64,000 nt of DNA, taken from NCBI GenBank assembly GCA_037074705.1, contig CM073593.1:19743001-19807000 (forward strand), read 5' to 3'. Positions 1 through 13,274 of this stretch are shown here, one piece after another. The notes under the pieces were generated by a model. It searched no databases. It was not told the DNA's origin and saw only the letters and a program-made list of their open reading frames with translations. Made by a program: the position numbers and the translations under genes. Position 1 is the first letter of the stretch, and the number at the start of each line of letters is the position of its first letter. The stretch comes from Zhengitettix transpicula (Eukaryota; Arthropoda; Insecta; Orthoptera; Tetrigidae).

Positions 1-49
1 ATTCATTGAGGATTTTATTACAACTGAAAAAAATTAATAATTTTACCAG

Positions 50-409
50 GTGGCTCCAGCAGAGATTGAGGCAGTTTTGCTGGAACACCCTGATGTAGCT
101 GAAGTTGTAGTCCTGGGAAAGCCACATCCCACAGACCAGGAACATCCGACAGCCTTTGTGGTTCTGCGGCCTGGAGCTAAAGTGACAGAAGTGTTCCTGC
201 AGAGCCTAGTGACAGGTAAGTGTCACTGAGATCAGGATACAGACATCTAGATGTATCACTAAAAATTTAACTTCCTCATAGGTAAGATTGCCAACCCTTT
301 GAAACATCTGAAGGGTGGTGTTCACTTTATAGACTCACTGCCAAAATCTGCGACTGGGAAAGTGAAGCGTGGTGAACTTCGCATTCAACTAGAACAAATG
401 GCTAGGTAA
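50..409 (+). CDS. Acyl-CoA synthetase (4-coumarate-CoA ligase/luciferase-like), last two exons, 5' partial
   Basis: Two exons, 50-215 and 282-409, with a 66-bp intron (acceptor CCAG before 50, donor ACAG|GTAAGT at 215/216, acceptor ATAG before 282) join in frame and stop at TAA 407-409. The product is the C-terminal lid domain of the adenylate-forming (AMP-binding) superfamily. VAPAEIEAVL is the conserved start of the AMP-binding C-terminal domain, and PKSATGKVKR carries the catalytic lysine region (A10 motif). The family activates a carboxylic acid with ATP and forms the acyl-CoA thioester; insect members include fatty acyl-CoA synthetases and luciferase relatives. The protein ends EQMAR, so there is no SKL-type peroxisomal signal. 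The substrate cannot be told from this fragment. The rest of the gene lies to the left of the window. It is tail-to-tail with ARID2. Confidence 0.9.
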
Positions 410-491
410 CTTAGACATATAATCTGAATTATACTACATTTAAGATCAGAAAAACTTTCTACAGACTGTTTCTGGATGTATCTCTATTGAA

Positions 492-497
492 AATAAA
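492..497 (+). terminator. Candidate poly(A) signal of the acyl-CoA synthetase gene
   Basis: AATAAA lies 83 nt after the stop codon. This is the first canonical hexamer downstream and a sensible cleavage signal for a short 3'UTR. Another AATAAA occurs near 1100. The choice between them is inference. Confidence 0.45.
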
Positions 498-1194
498 TTG
501 TAGGCAAATTGTACATTGTGTTCAGTAAAATATACTTCAATTTTTTTTTAAATTTTTCATTCAATCACTCATACATTACTCTAACCTAATTATAATTGAA
601 AGTTTAATTACATTAATCAATTATCTATGAAAATATTTCAGATATGACCACCATGTTCTAGATAGTCAGTTGTTAGAATTAATAATGGTTTTAGTAAAAT
701 GATTTCGTACATAATATAACAGTCAAGTTGATAAATGAGTTAAGTTTATGATGGTCATTTCATAATAAAAATATACTGAACATGTGAAAGTAAAAGGAGC
801 AAATTCATTTTCAGAAATTTAAGTTTATCCTGCTGAAGGGTTATATCTACCCCATTCAGGAAAACTGTAGCTATGTACAACTTACAAAAAACACAATATG
901 GAATATCAAAACTAGTGAAATATTTGATTATAGGATTTTTTTTGTACACACTATTCCAGAAGTACTAAACTGCCTTACCTTGTACACATAAAAATACTAC
1001 TGAACTATTTTGCAATTATGTAGATTTTATTGTTATTGCAAACTTTTTCTTTTCTGCAAATTGCTGGTTGTATATCCTTAGTAAACAAGTTGTTATAAAA
1101 CTTAATAAAAACGTTTTTATGTGATGCATATATACTAGCTTACAATTTATATATATATTTATATGTATATAGTGAGGAAGGATAGAAATAAATA

Positions 1195-1385
1195 GGAGGA
1201 TTGTGCTTTATGTGAATTCATATGCTCGGGCGAAGAATTACGCACATAGAAAAGCATATGTTCAAAACAGAGAGAAGGATGGAAGAAGAAGGAAAGACTG
1301 AAAATATTTGACCCAGGCAGGACTTGAACCCACATATTCTGCTCAGTACACAGACGCCTTAACCATCTCGGCCACCGGGTCAAGC
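1195..1385 (-). repeat. tRNA-derived SINE, full tRNA-like head
   Basis: Read on the - strand, 1381-1310 is a 72-nt tRNA-like unit. It has complementary ends (GACCCGG with CTGGGTC), an A-box-like stretch (TGGCCGAGATGGTTAAGG) and a B-box (GGTTCAAGTCC). It continues into a non-tRNA body (1309-1208) that recurs at 10587-10712. The 9-nt anticodon loop and the attached repeated body make this a SINE rather than a working tRNA gene. The head resembles Leu/Ser-type tRNAs. Confidence 0.8.
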
Positions 1386-1599
1386 AAATATAGTGTCTTA
1401 TTGTGGACAATTACTATTTTTAGTGGAGGAATGGATAGAGTAGTGGGAATGAAGTATTAGGAACTTCCATTAAGGAATAAATACAATATTAGGAGAATCC
1501 ATTAAGGATTAACAATTGAAAAGGGCACATGGTAGCTCAGAAAATCTACTAATTATCTACATTGTGGAATCCGAAGCCACATTGTCTATTTCCTGTCTT

Positions 1600-1625
1600 T
1601 ATATATATATATATATATATATATA
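1600..1625. repeat. (TA)n microsatellite
   Basis: A TA dinucleotide run directly abuts the R-B repeat copy that follows. TA runs flank most R-A and R-B copies in this window, also at about 1780-1800 and 1950-1970. Confidence 0.85.
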
Positions 1626-1778
1626 TGAATTTGTGCCAAGCAAGCATGCAGTTAGACCTCTCCTGAAGAAGGGGGCTCAGGCTCTCAAAAATTTGTAGAC
1701 TTCCCTCACCACTGGCAGACTGGACCAACTGTAGGGTAAGTCAACTTCTCTCTTTCCTATCCAAATATGTTATTTAAT
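1626..1778 (+). repeat. R-B family interspersed repeat
   Basis: An unclassified short repeat. Recurrent features are CCTGAAGAAGGGGGCTCAGG near its centre, then TTGATTTCAGGTAAGTC-like sequence, then CTCTTTCCTATCCAAATGTG, then TTATTTAATTTGACC. This copy has a decayed junction (TAGGGTAAGTC). Other copies: 8495-8630, 10730-10800, 12945-13150, 21345-21490, 21650-21800 (reverse) and 21805-21930. No protein is encoded. Confidence 0.75.
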
Positions 1779-1800
1779 TTTATATATATATATATATATG

Positions 1801-1975
1801 CAAGGAATGGTGTAACACTCCTTCCTGAAGGAGGCTGAGAGCCTCTGAAACTTTGAAGAACAGCCTTCAGTTCCTCATGGTGACACCGCACTTCACTTTC
1901 AGGTAAGCCACAACCTCTCTATCTGTTCTTTCCGTACCAATATTGCAATTATATATATATATATATATAAAAGAA
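1801..1975 (+). repeat. R-A family interspersed repeat
   Basis: This copy begins AAGGAATGGTGTAACACTCC, followed by a GAAGGAGGC...GAGCCTC arm. It then has TTCACTTTCAGGTAAGCCAC with an AG|GT junction at 1902/1903, a pyrimidine-rich stretch (CTCTCTATCTGTTCTTTCC), CCAATATTGCAATTAT and a TA run. Related copies: 16085-16345 (reverse), 21533-21650, a tail at 8345-8410 and a reverse tail at 15905-15975. Class unknown. Confidence 0.75.
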
Positions 1976-2475
1976 AGGATTATTAAAATTTCACTACAGA
2001 AAAAAAAAGTGTTGTGTATTAAAGCAGTCATAAAACATTTTGTGAAGAGCTCTTGAATGAATAAAAGATCCCAAATTCAACAAATACATTATATAAAAAT
2101 TAATTCAAATTTGTAAATTCCATATAACACTAAAGTAACAATTGCTACATACTTCCAAAAAATAACAGATGTGTAGTTGAATGTTGGTAATTTCTTTCAA
2201 CAAACTTATTCTTCATCACCATGAAATAATATACAAACCTTTATTTTATAAAAGTGGAGCAAACATTTGTGGCTTTATTTTGTGAAATTTGATGCACATC
2301 TAGTGTTACAAACTTCACTTTGTACAAATTCTGTTTGCAAGTTAAAATTCCTATTACTTGTACACATACTTCATTCCAAATAACAACACACTTTTAATAT
2401 AATAGGAATAGGAAAATTAATTTGTCTGACCAACATAAATCTTTTAACGATTTTACAAAATAATTTTAATCTAAA

Positions 2476-2580
2476 TTAACTTGTTCCCTGCTATTTAGGC
2501 CAAACACTTATAAGAGTCAATTGCACTGGATCAGGGTTTGCTCTGACACTTATAAGCGTCAGTCGTAGTGAATGGGTTAA
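2476..2580. mobile_element. Short TTAA-bounded MITE-like element (piggyBac type candidate)
   Basis: A 105-bp segment starts and ends with TTAA, the target duplicated by piggyBac elements. Inward from the TTAAs the ends are CTTGTTCCCTGC and, on the other strand, CCCATTCACTAC, which share 7 of 12 positions. Inside are two direct copies of ACACTTATAAG(A/C)GTC. It has no coding capacity, as expected for a non-autonomous element. The superfamily assignment is inference. Confidence 0.5.
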
Positions 2581-2599
2581 CCAAAGTTAAAATTAAGAG

Positions 2600-5500
2600 A
2601 GTATTATTTCAATGCAATGAATTATCTATAGAAGATGGTACAAGATATAAATAAGGAAAAATTAATTTACATTTTAAACAGTATATTCAGGAATAAGGAG
2701 AAATATCAAAGCTTCAGTCTGTACACAAAATTAAGTGCTACTTAATTTACTCCATCCAAGATTGTGTCAGCACCATTCTTTTATATTTTACTTATATAGG
2801 CAATAAAATTTAACTAATAAATGTAAGAAATACTAGATCAAGGACACATGACCCATTTTATTAATTTCAGATGGAAAACTGAATATATTTAAAAGTACAA
2901 AAAATAGTGTGGGTGTAGGAAGACAACCGCTGCACAGTTTGTGAAATATTTCATTCTGCCAGAATTTAGTGAGGAAATTTTGTATACATATAGTTTCATG
3001 AAATAGAAGGATAAAAAAGTAGCCAATTTTGAATGTGTAAATGTATGGAGAGTTAAGAATATCAAATTTCCTTAAGCTATTTGCAAAGTAATTATAAAAG
3101 TTAGACCCAACCCATGTAACCAACAAAAAAATAAATTTGGTCATAGTTAAAAGGCTTCACACACAAAGGAAATAATTAAAAGTCTTTTAAATTTCAGAAA
3201 TAAATTTCAATTCTGCAAAACTATACATAGGAACATTAAATGTGTCCAAAACATATAAAACAGTGGGTAAAAATATTTGAAAGATTAATAGGAATAACAT
3301 TGCATCTCTTTTACCATGAACAAAGAGTGTATGCCCTTAACTATTAGAAACATTGCATATACATAGAAGAGAATTTCCACCATAACAAAAGACATTAAGA
3401 CCGGATTATATTCTAATAGGGTACCCGTGCTAATTAATTTTTTCATACGAATATTTACATTTTTATGCTATTTACAGCAGTTTTTTAAGCAAGAAGCCAA
3501 CATTTTTTTTAAAAAATAACAATAATCATGACTTCCAGATTTTCTTACAGCCCCCACCTCCTCCTTTTCAAACCAAAAAAAGGTTGAGAAAATTTAAGTT
3601 ATAATATGTTGAATTTAGTAGATTCATTTTTCATTCACTGTGGATCAAACTATTTCTCTGCATTCAAGGATATCATTGAATTGTGTAACTGAGAAGAAAT
3701 GGAAAAATAATATATTTTTATAAAATTAAGTTGGTTTATTGTTATCATTTGCATGTTTTTTTCTGTTATAGAACACTACACAAACAAGCACATTCATTGA
3801 TTGTCAACGTTGAAATAAATGTATGTAGCAGTAAACCAATTCTATTTACTACTCAACTTTCCTTTTCTGCTGTCATTTTATGAATCATAAGTTAGGATTA
3901 CTTTGAGAATAGGGGAATAACAGGAGTGAATGATTATTCTCTTTGGGATGACAAAAACTAACCACCTCGCATCAACAAATTAAGGTAACCCTCTTCTTTT
4001 TTTCTGTATGTGCAGCAAATTACTAGGTGCAAGAATGAGATTCCAACCCTAAATTACATTAAAATGTAATTTATACATTGCTCTGAAGGTTGTAAAGAAT
4101 AATATGAACAAATGATAAATTATACACAATCAACATAAAATTTTTATCAAGAACTAGATGACCAAGTTGTCATTAACATGCCATAGATTACACAAAGTTT
4201 CAGAAGTTTAAATGAAAATATATACTTATGTGGCATTTCCTGAAGATATATTCTGATATAAAAACAAAAATGTTCATGTTTCACATATGTTTATAGGAAG
4301 TTAGCATAACATGATTTTATGCAGCATTGGTTGGCCAAATAAATTATTCAATTGCACACAAAAGTGAACACACACCAGAAAAAAACTCAAACTTCAGTTT
4401 AATTGTTTAAAACTTCTGTGCAAAGTACCATTTCGTAATAGTTCAGATTCTCTGAATATCGAGAATGACAATGTTGAAGATTATTATTGATGTTACACGT
4501 TTAAAATGTATCTTTTTTCTGCCACTAACATTTCATTACAGAAACCAGAAAATATTTCTTAAGAACAAAATAAATCAAAGCTTTAATAAATTTACAGAAA
4601 TTTAGAATATTGATCAGTAATGCTACATGGCATGTTATGTGACACAATAAACATTCATTTCTACATATAAACAAAAATAGTTACACACTAAAATAAATAA
4701 ATGCAATTATTTATTTTTGTATTTTTAACATAGTACAGAGCCTCCAATTTTCAAGAATTTGTACAAAATAGATCACATCAGCACATCTCAATATCAGATA
4801 TCCTCTTGAATGTGGAGATATTAACATGAATCAGAGGCTTGGATGTTTCATTTTCGGAACACAGCTTGCAAATGTCATGGGGCAGAGTGGGATGCCAGGG
4901 TTTCTAAAAGGATTGTAATAAGGATATCTGTTTGATCTAAAACATCAAATTTTGCAGTTTAAAGTATGGAATAAAAACAAAGGTTTAACCTCCCAAATGT
5001 AAGGACTTTGTTGTATTTTAAAAATATGTATGCTCTTTTCATGTTCAAATTCTTTCTTGCAACCTTCTCCACTCATAATACTGATTTATACAAATTTAAG
5101 ATTATATTATGAATGTCACAGTGAACAATTCCTTTACATTTCTTTGGACGATTTTGAAGTTAAATACAAGATATATCTTTACTTTAACAATGTGCATATT
5201 CTTTTTCCTCCTGTGAACTATACAAAAAGAGCAACAAATGAATCATTATTACATCAATATATATTTCTAATGATTTCCAAAACAGACACGGATGATGCAT
5301 CCATAAAAATCTTTTCAATATTTCAAATTGTGAACTATATACATGACTGTGTATCTACATACTCCTGTCCAATAAATACTAGAAAAAGAATTGCACATTA
5401 ATTATTCTTTCTATGTAAAGCAACTTAGTTCAAGTAAAAATAAGTTCAACTTCCAGACATCCCAGTAATTTCTTAAATACTTTAAAGCAAGACATTCTAA

Positions 5501-5939
5501 CCTGTACCAAGTTAGATTGGAGTAAAAAAACAATAGTGCTTTGTTTACAACACTGCTAATAGTAGCAAGAGAGACAAAACACAGTTATATACAATTCTGT
5601 TTTAAAGTTTTTAAAAGCCATTTTTTATAAATTATATATCATAAAAATTGTCCAGTCTTCACACTAATTTTACGCCTATATATATAATATGTATATATTT
5701 TAAAGTTCGTTTAAAAGTTTGCGCAGCACTTGTAAAAAGTGTTTGTTCATTTGTACATTTATATAACAATTCACAGATACCACACACACTTGTCCAATAA
5801 AAGAATCACTAAAAATGAGAAATAAATATACAGTAGTAACACCAGCAGCACCCTAATTGAGTTCCGGCCTAGCACACTTGTGATTGTTGCCCCAATGCTC
5901 CAGAGATTCTACTTGACTGAGAGGCTAGGCCTAGATGGG
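2600..5939 (-). other. Gene-free AT-rich stretch; probable ARID2 3'UTR at its right end
   Basis: No open frame here resembles a protein. Directly after the ARID2 stop codon (5940-5942, - strand) the sequence is AT-rich without strong repeats, consistent with 3'UTR. A cluster of AATAAA hexamers read on the - strand near 4685-4717 is a candidate polyadenylation region, giving a 3'UTR of about 1.2 kb. Later hexamers exist, so the true end is open. I see nothing else in 2600-4680. Confidence 0.35.
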
Positions 5940-6054
5940 TCACCTTTGTCCCGTTTGTTGGTTCATATCATACAACACTTGTGCGATCGTTCGAGATGAT
6001 TCAACATTGCTTAGAGCAATTCCTGCAAGATGTGGTTCATAGCTGCGCAGAAAT
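5940..6054 (-). CDS. ARID2: ARID2 last coding exon
   Basis: The exon starts after TTTCAG, giving [20 protein letters not shown], then [12 protein letters not shown], and stops TGA at 5942-5940. Human ARID2 has RLLKRHENNLSVLAISNMES and STLAKCLYELN. The insect tail ends QQTGQR. Confidence 0.95.
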
Positions 6055-9000
6055 CTGAAAGACACAATAATTAAATAATACCTAGCTTTTTTACTGTTAT
6101 AAAATTAATTTGCAATAATAATAACATGAAAATTAATCTGTTAAGTGTTTTTTCTCCCAAATCTTTCATACTCCAGTAAAAATGTTGTAGATGAATAAGT
6201 AATCAAGCAAGTAATTAAAACATCTTCATTATAGTTCCCTTGAATATTATTAGAAAGAGAACAGAAATTATAGAAATCCATAAGATCTGGAGTATATGGA
6301 GGTGGAGTGAAATGTGGAGTCACCTCTCAAAAAATTCTGGTTAGCTGCCTTGGCCAGATATTACATGGAACTTTATTGTCTTGCTGCAGCACTTAAAGCA
6401 GTCTTCTTAATCAATTTTCTACATATGTGACCACAAGGTATCACAAGTTGTTGGTAATGCATAATAATGACTCTGCTTTCACTCGTTGAATGCAATTTGT
6501 AGTACAAGGCACAATATCAGATATCTAGCTTCATATTCTGTGAATGTGCAGAATATTTTGCAAAGAGTGTTACTTTTTTTTAGACTCTGCCTACCAAGCA
6601 TTTCCTATTTTCACAATGCTATAAAGGGACTTTCTTTTCTACAGTAAAAAGCTTGGAATTCAAAAGTTGATCTTGTTCACAATCTACATGGTTACAAAGC
6701 AAGCATGCACAAATAACCACTCACTGAAAACATGTGGTGACCAAATTTTGGATTGTTGCACAGGAATGGGAATGTCACCCAATGGGTTGACTGGTTACAG
6801 TTCAACACATAAGCTAATCTTTTGTTTGACAGACATGGATCAGCATGACTAGGAAGTACCAGAGGAACTTCTACAAAGTCCAGTGGCCTTCCTGAAAGTG
6901 ACAAAGCATGTCAAAACTGCTCTCTTTGAAACGATGTAACAATTGTGAATTACCCCATAAATGGAAAAAATTCTTATTGCCTCTGATGGCCTGCTGAATA
7001 AAAAAAATGAACAAAATGACAGAAAGGTTAATTATAAGTAAAACACAACCTTTTAAAGATACAAACATATTTATAATTGAGAAAATACAATGTTTTGTCA
7101 CTATTTGTGACCTCTTCAGGTATATGAAGTTTTTTAAAAAAATTATATTCAGGGACTTAATTCCTTCACTAATGAGGTTGAAAATTTTAATCATATATCT
7201 TTTTCTGGCTTTAAAAGGCTGTGTTTTATAACTAGCTGGATGCCCGGTGTTTCCCGGAATGTAAAACTAGCAACATCCATAATCCCAGATTTGACTCCAA
7301 CGTCAGTTGTTTTTGTGTTATTTTTATATAATGCCCCTCCACCCCATCCCTAAAGGTGCTCATGTTCAAGCTGAATTGGATTAAAATTATATTACAAAAT
7401 ATCTAGAGAAATGCTATCTACCTCATATACTCCAAAAAAAATTATTTCAATAAGTTTTTTTTTATTTTTTAAACATGTTTGGAAATTCTCTCTCTGTCCA
7501 AACTCCCTCTCCCCAACTTCATTGGGATGGTAGTTATGTCTTACCCCCACAATGTTTGTTTCTGGTTCACAAGGAACAAGAGTACAAAATTTGCTCTACA
7601 GGTGCAGTTTCTTATGTGAAACATACACAAGCAGTCTATTTTATTTATAAGATTTACTCTTAAATAGGCTGATATAAATCCTTATTGATTAGAAAGGTTA
7701 ATGTTTTACCTACTTGAGATTTTGTTTAGCTCAAAACTGAAAGAGACGTTCTTCAAATTGGGAAATCCAAATCATATTTGCAAGCATAAAATTTCAAATA
7801 ACTGAAAGTCACAAAACAACGTCCTAGCAAACCAATGTTTTGATAACAAACAGAAACCCTATGAATGTATTCATCAACCTTATTATAAATTCACTAGTAA
7901 AAATGAGTGTGTATTTTCATACTCCAATTCATCAAAACCACAGTTTGACTAAATAACTTAATTAAAACAATTAAAAAAAGAGTGATGAATAGAAAATAAA
8001 TAATAAGTTGATTATCCAAGTGTCAATGGTTAGAGAATTCACAATTTTCAGAAAACATATCATATAGTCTATAATTTTAATTCAACTAAACAGTGCAATT
8101 AGAAGTCTGATGTAAACTGTGTATTACATGTAGCAGAATGGTATAAAAAAAATTGAATTCTCTAACCTATTGGGACATTCAATATGATCTAACATATTGC
8201 CAATAACCATGAATTAGTTTGTAACACAAGATAGTTAACAGTTATAAAAATTTGCATATTAAATTGATTTCGAAAAACTTATAACAAAACTAGCACTTGT
8301 CATGAACCAAAATATGAATTAATATATCAGATAAGGAAATGGCTAAACCAAGGTTCAATTTAAGGTAAGCCACCTACTATCTCTCGTTCCTTCCCATACC
8401 AATTATCTCAATTATTTTGACAATGTCATATACATATATAAAACATTTGGATAGGGAAGACAGTGATGTTGACTTATCTGATAACAGTTCAGATCGTCCT
8501 TTCTGACAAAGGGGACTCAGGCCCTCGGAAATTTGAACTTCCACCTATGCCAGACTGTACCAACTATTGAATTGAGGTAAGTCGGCATCGCTCTCTTTCT
8601 CTCTCTTTCCTATCCAAATGTGTTACACAGTCTCTCTCTCAGAGTGGCCTACTGGATCGACATTCAGAACTACCAGGTTCTCGAAAACTTTAAATTCTAT
8701 TTCTTCCCATCCTGACTGGATTAACTAACGTCTTCTCGACTGGCAGCTCAATGAGTACTGATTTCTATCCACCCTCTTATCATATCTTTCATGGGCTTGA
8801 ATTACATTATACACATTTTTCTTTAACTATGAGTTCTATTCTAAATATATACCTGAACTTAAAAGATACAATTCAATTACATTTTTATTTATGGAATGTA
8901 TTTATGTTAACAATTTACAGCTACACATCAATAAATACCTTCTTCCATTTGTGGAATATATGACTAGGTTTCTTAGTATAAGTGAAGCAGTCAATCGAAT

Positions 9001-12000
9001 GCTTTTTGTAACAGGCCCTTCATTGTCATCCTGAAAACAGCAATATAACAACATTGGTAATGTTAGAAAATAGTAAGGCAATACTAGATAAGAAGCAAAC
9101 ATGCGAATCAACATTCAATATTAACTAAAATGCAAACAAAAGTATTCATTAACAACACAATATATGACAACAAAGTTGATTTGAATACCTAATTATTTAT
9201 GAATAATTTATTGAATTTGCTTGATATATGTAACTATTCAAGTGTGCACAAATATATTATAAACTACAACAATAAAATGAAAATACTTTTCTATGTTACA
9301 GGCTAATATACAGGAACAAAAGCATTTGCACTATTTAACAACAATACAGAAAGTCAGTAATCAAATATAGCAACAAAACAGTAAAAAATTGGCAATAATT
9401 TAAAGTAAAATTACTGAAAGAATTCTTTTTAAAGAGAATTCCAAATACAGAGGGAAATATTCTACAAGGGTTGTAGAGTCTTGGCGAGAAAGAGAGAAAT
9501 GTAAATATTACATAAAGATAATTTGATCATTACCCACTTGGTTTCTTACAATGCAAAAAACTGTTTCTGTGAATCTGTCAAAAGCTTAGATGACACATTG
9601 AAAATAATAATTTTTTTAAGACAAAAAACACAAGTGATTTATGGAAATAAAAATGGCACATTTCACTTGAATTTTGTCAATATGAGGTATATAAAATAAA
9701 ATTAAAAGCTGAGCAACATATGCACATGAATAAAGCTTTTTGAGGAGGATAAATGGTATATCTATAACCTGATGACTAATGAATCAGACTCTCAAATATT
9801 TTTCCAATTATTGTACTCCAACTAACCAAGTATTTATCCAACTAGTAAGAGTTTGTATAAAGAGTTCTTGGGTTTCTGGTCGGGTAATGTGATTTGAGCA
9901 TGTTTCCATGGCTGACACCGCCGTGGAAAGAATATACGTCAGGAAAACTTTCGCTCTTTATTAGTAAGAGTTTGCTAGTCAGCCTGGACTTCCAGCAATT
10001 TCCTGCCTTTTGAAGGAATACTATCTTCTAGATAAGTATGTCAAGAATCTATACCATACCCTGGTTGAAGTTAATCTATGGAGAAAAACTTAATTCTTTC
10101 AATTAAGTTAATGTAAAACAAGAAGTATAAAATTTGAAATCAAAGAAGCCCTGATCAAAGTAGAAGAGCCATTTTTAGCAGGCATCATTCTCAATCATCC
10201 ATATATGGTGGAACATCAGTTCAATCATGTTATGAACAATGAAAAGGAATGTTTGCAATGTTCAAGGATAATTTAGTGCACTTCAATAATTGTTGGTTTT
10301 GGTTTCCTCTACAAATTACTGGTATAATTGAAATGTTTAATTAATAAAATGAAAAAATTTAAGTCTGATTGAAATAAGAAAGATAGCCAATACAGACAAA
10401 AAAGTTATAACATAAATACCACACAACGTTTCTGGGATCATTGACCCTTTTGTGAGGTGTGAAGTTTATCATTCAATGGGTTTTAGGCATATAACTCATC
10501 TGTACATGCCTGATTTACCTTAAATTTATGGTTGGTATTGCCAGGCTACATAAAGACTATTCCTTGGCACAGAAAATATATGTATACATATGTTTATGTG
10601 AAGGCATATGCTCGGACATATAATTACGCACAAATGAAAGAATATGTTCAAAGAATGGAGAAAAAAGGATGAAGAAGGAAAGACTGAAAATATTCATTAA
10701 GGGCAGGACTTGAACCTATAGCCATACGCTCGGAGACCTACACCAGATTTCAAGTAAGTCGACATCACTGCCTCTCTTTCCTATCCAAATGTGATATATA
10801 TATATATATATCTAAAGGTTACCTTTTGATTCTGCCTCATATGTTCAGTATTTTGGAGACTGGAACAGATTTTGTTTACATGTATTTCAATAGAAAAAAG
10901 TTACAAACAATTTGGGATACAACCTTGATTTAGGAATGAAATAAGTTCATAACCAGACAGTCCAATGTATAATAAAAATTAAATACTTCAGTATGATGAA
11001 GCATTTTGCTGTAGTAACTACACTTTCTGCGCAATAATAGTCTTGTTCAAATGAGTGTAATTGCCACTGCTACAAAGCATTATAAATATTTAAATTAATT
11101 AATATTTTTTGAATATAAATAACTTTACATTAATAATTTCACACAAAACAATTAGTGTTGTATAATATATGAAATTAAGTAAATATTGTAAGTCAAAATT
11201 TTCAAGAAAATAACATAACTATTAAAACAATGCTTGCAAACATCTACACAAGCAGAATTTAACACATACAAAAACAATTTCAAGCCCTAAACTAATGTGC
11301 TGCTCTACAACAATAATCAGCTACCATTAATATGGGTGCAAGGTACTTGTAAACAATAAGTAAAGTAACTGTCAGAAAGTTCTGTATACAAATTTTGCTT
11401 CTTGACTAGTAACAACTCATACAGTAATGCTACAAAGCATGATCATGCAACAGTTTGTGAGATGACATATCTGGGTCCCACGATATCTTACCTGCTCGGG
11501 CGGGCTTGGGCCTGCTCGAGCCGGCACTGGGAGAACCGGCCCTGGCTTTGTGGGCCTCTGCGGGGAAAGAGAACAAGAAATGAAAATTAAAGAGCCTACT
11601 CCATACATTCTTTTAAATTCAGAACTGAGCCCGGGCTGCAATAGAATTTGTGCGAGTTTCCACATTTTGAATAAGCTTATAGATCAAAAATAATTTTCAG
11701 AACCAATCATTGGCAGAATTGAAATCAAGACAAAATCAATGTTGCAAAGACAACCAACATTTAGTTGATAGGAAACCTCTTCTGTCAGCAGCAAATCCTT
11801 AGTGAAATTGGCAAATAAAATGTTAATAAAGTGTTTAAACATATATAAGAATAATCAGTTTACCATCATCTCCTTGGGATTAACAAATTCTAGAGCATGC
11901 CTCTTAATTGCATGGAAGGCAGCATTTGGTGCATATCCCGGATGAGGAGGAGGAGGTTGAGGTGGTGGGATCTCACTGCGACCACTTTGTGACAACTGCC

Positions 12001-12572
12001 GACGCCGTACAGCCATCATTCGCAGTACCTATAAAGTAAAAATGTCTCTCACATCACCATTTACCAAACCCCAGCTTTTAAACTAAAAAGGATCTTAAAA
12101 AGGGAATACAAAAATTTACAATCAATACTTGTTACAATAATTTGTTTTGAGGTATTTCAGTGAAGCAGAAGTCCAACAGCTTACAAATCAATATATAAAA
12201 ATTGTTAGTCAGAAAATGGTTTTGAGCTGGCAGTAAGTGGTTATATAAATGAAGCTGGGACATAAGAGAAATAGTAGGATAAAGATATTGCACCAAATTA
12301 AAAACCTCTTAATAATAAATACCGATAGGATTGCTGAGACTTTCTATTGAAACATTCGTATTCTGCAAGCATCAGTAATGGTTAGTTCAATGTGTTATAA
12401 ATCTGAATAAAAATGTCATAGGGAAGTACTTATCACAAAATTTTTAAAACAGAAGTTATTAAAATGATTAAATGCACAGTAAAATATCATGAACAAAAAT
12501 GAATCACAAAACAAGACATTTGTCCATTTTTAAACTTGGTGTAAATACACGAGGATTAAAAGAACATAAATA

Positions 12573-12636
<64 letters not shown>

Positions 12637-13203
12637 TCACGTCAGCATTACAGTGTCGATCATATAGGTGAGTCATAAGAGAGAACCTCTTTCTTTTCAT
12701 AGCATCACAGCGTTCCCACAGGCACTGGATTTCTTCACTGCCCATTGGGCAATGAGATTCACAAGCATGCATATACACTTCATTTGCTGACTTAAAACTC
12801 CTAAAATAAAAGGAAAAAACATTGGATTACAGAACCTAAATTTATATTTATATGGAATGTTGTGTTCACAAATAAAGTCAACCTATTGATCAACAACAAA
12901 ACAAAGCAATTAATGAAATGTTAAAAGGTCTAATTGACAACTGTTGATTTCTAGTAAGTCGACTTTGCTGCCTCTATCCTATCTTAATGTGATACATATA
13001 TTCAATTCAATTTGTGCCTGGCAAGATAGCAATTCCGACCTGCCTTCCTGACAAAGGGGGTTCAACTAAATCAGGCTCTCAGTCCGACTGGACTGCTTTG
13101 ATTTCAGGGGTAATTGAACCTCTCTCTCCTATATAAATGTATTATTTAATTTGACCTAGTCATATTTTCCTTAAGATTGGGAATAGGCTCTGAAGAAGCA
13201 TAA

Positions 13204-13274
<71 letters not shown>

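Noticed and set aside
1310..1381. Functional tRNA gene
   Set aside because: Pol III boxes and acceptor pairing are present but the anticodon loop is 9 nt and the unit is fused to a repeated body, so it is a SINE head.
5030..5401. 123-codon + strand open frame
   Set aside because: AT-rich, no domain, antisense in the probable ARID2 3'UTR region.
8902..9114. 70-codon - strand frame as a separate small gene
   Set aside because: Only 9030-8939 is coding, as an ARID2 exon; the rest is intron read-through.
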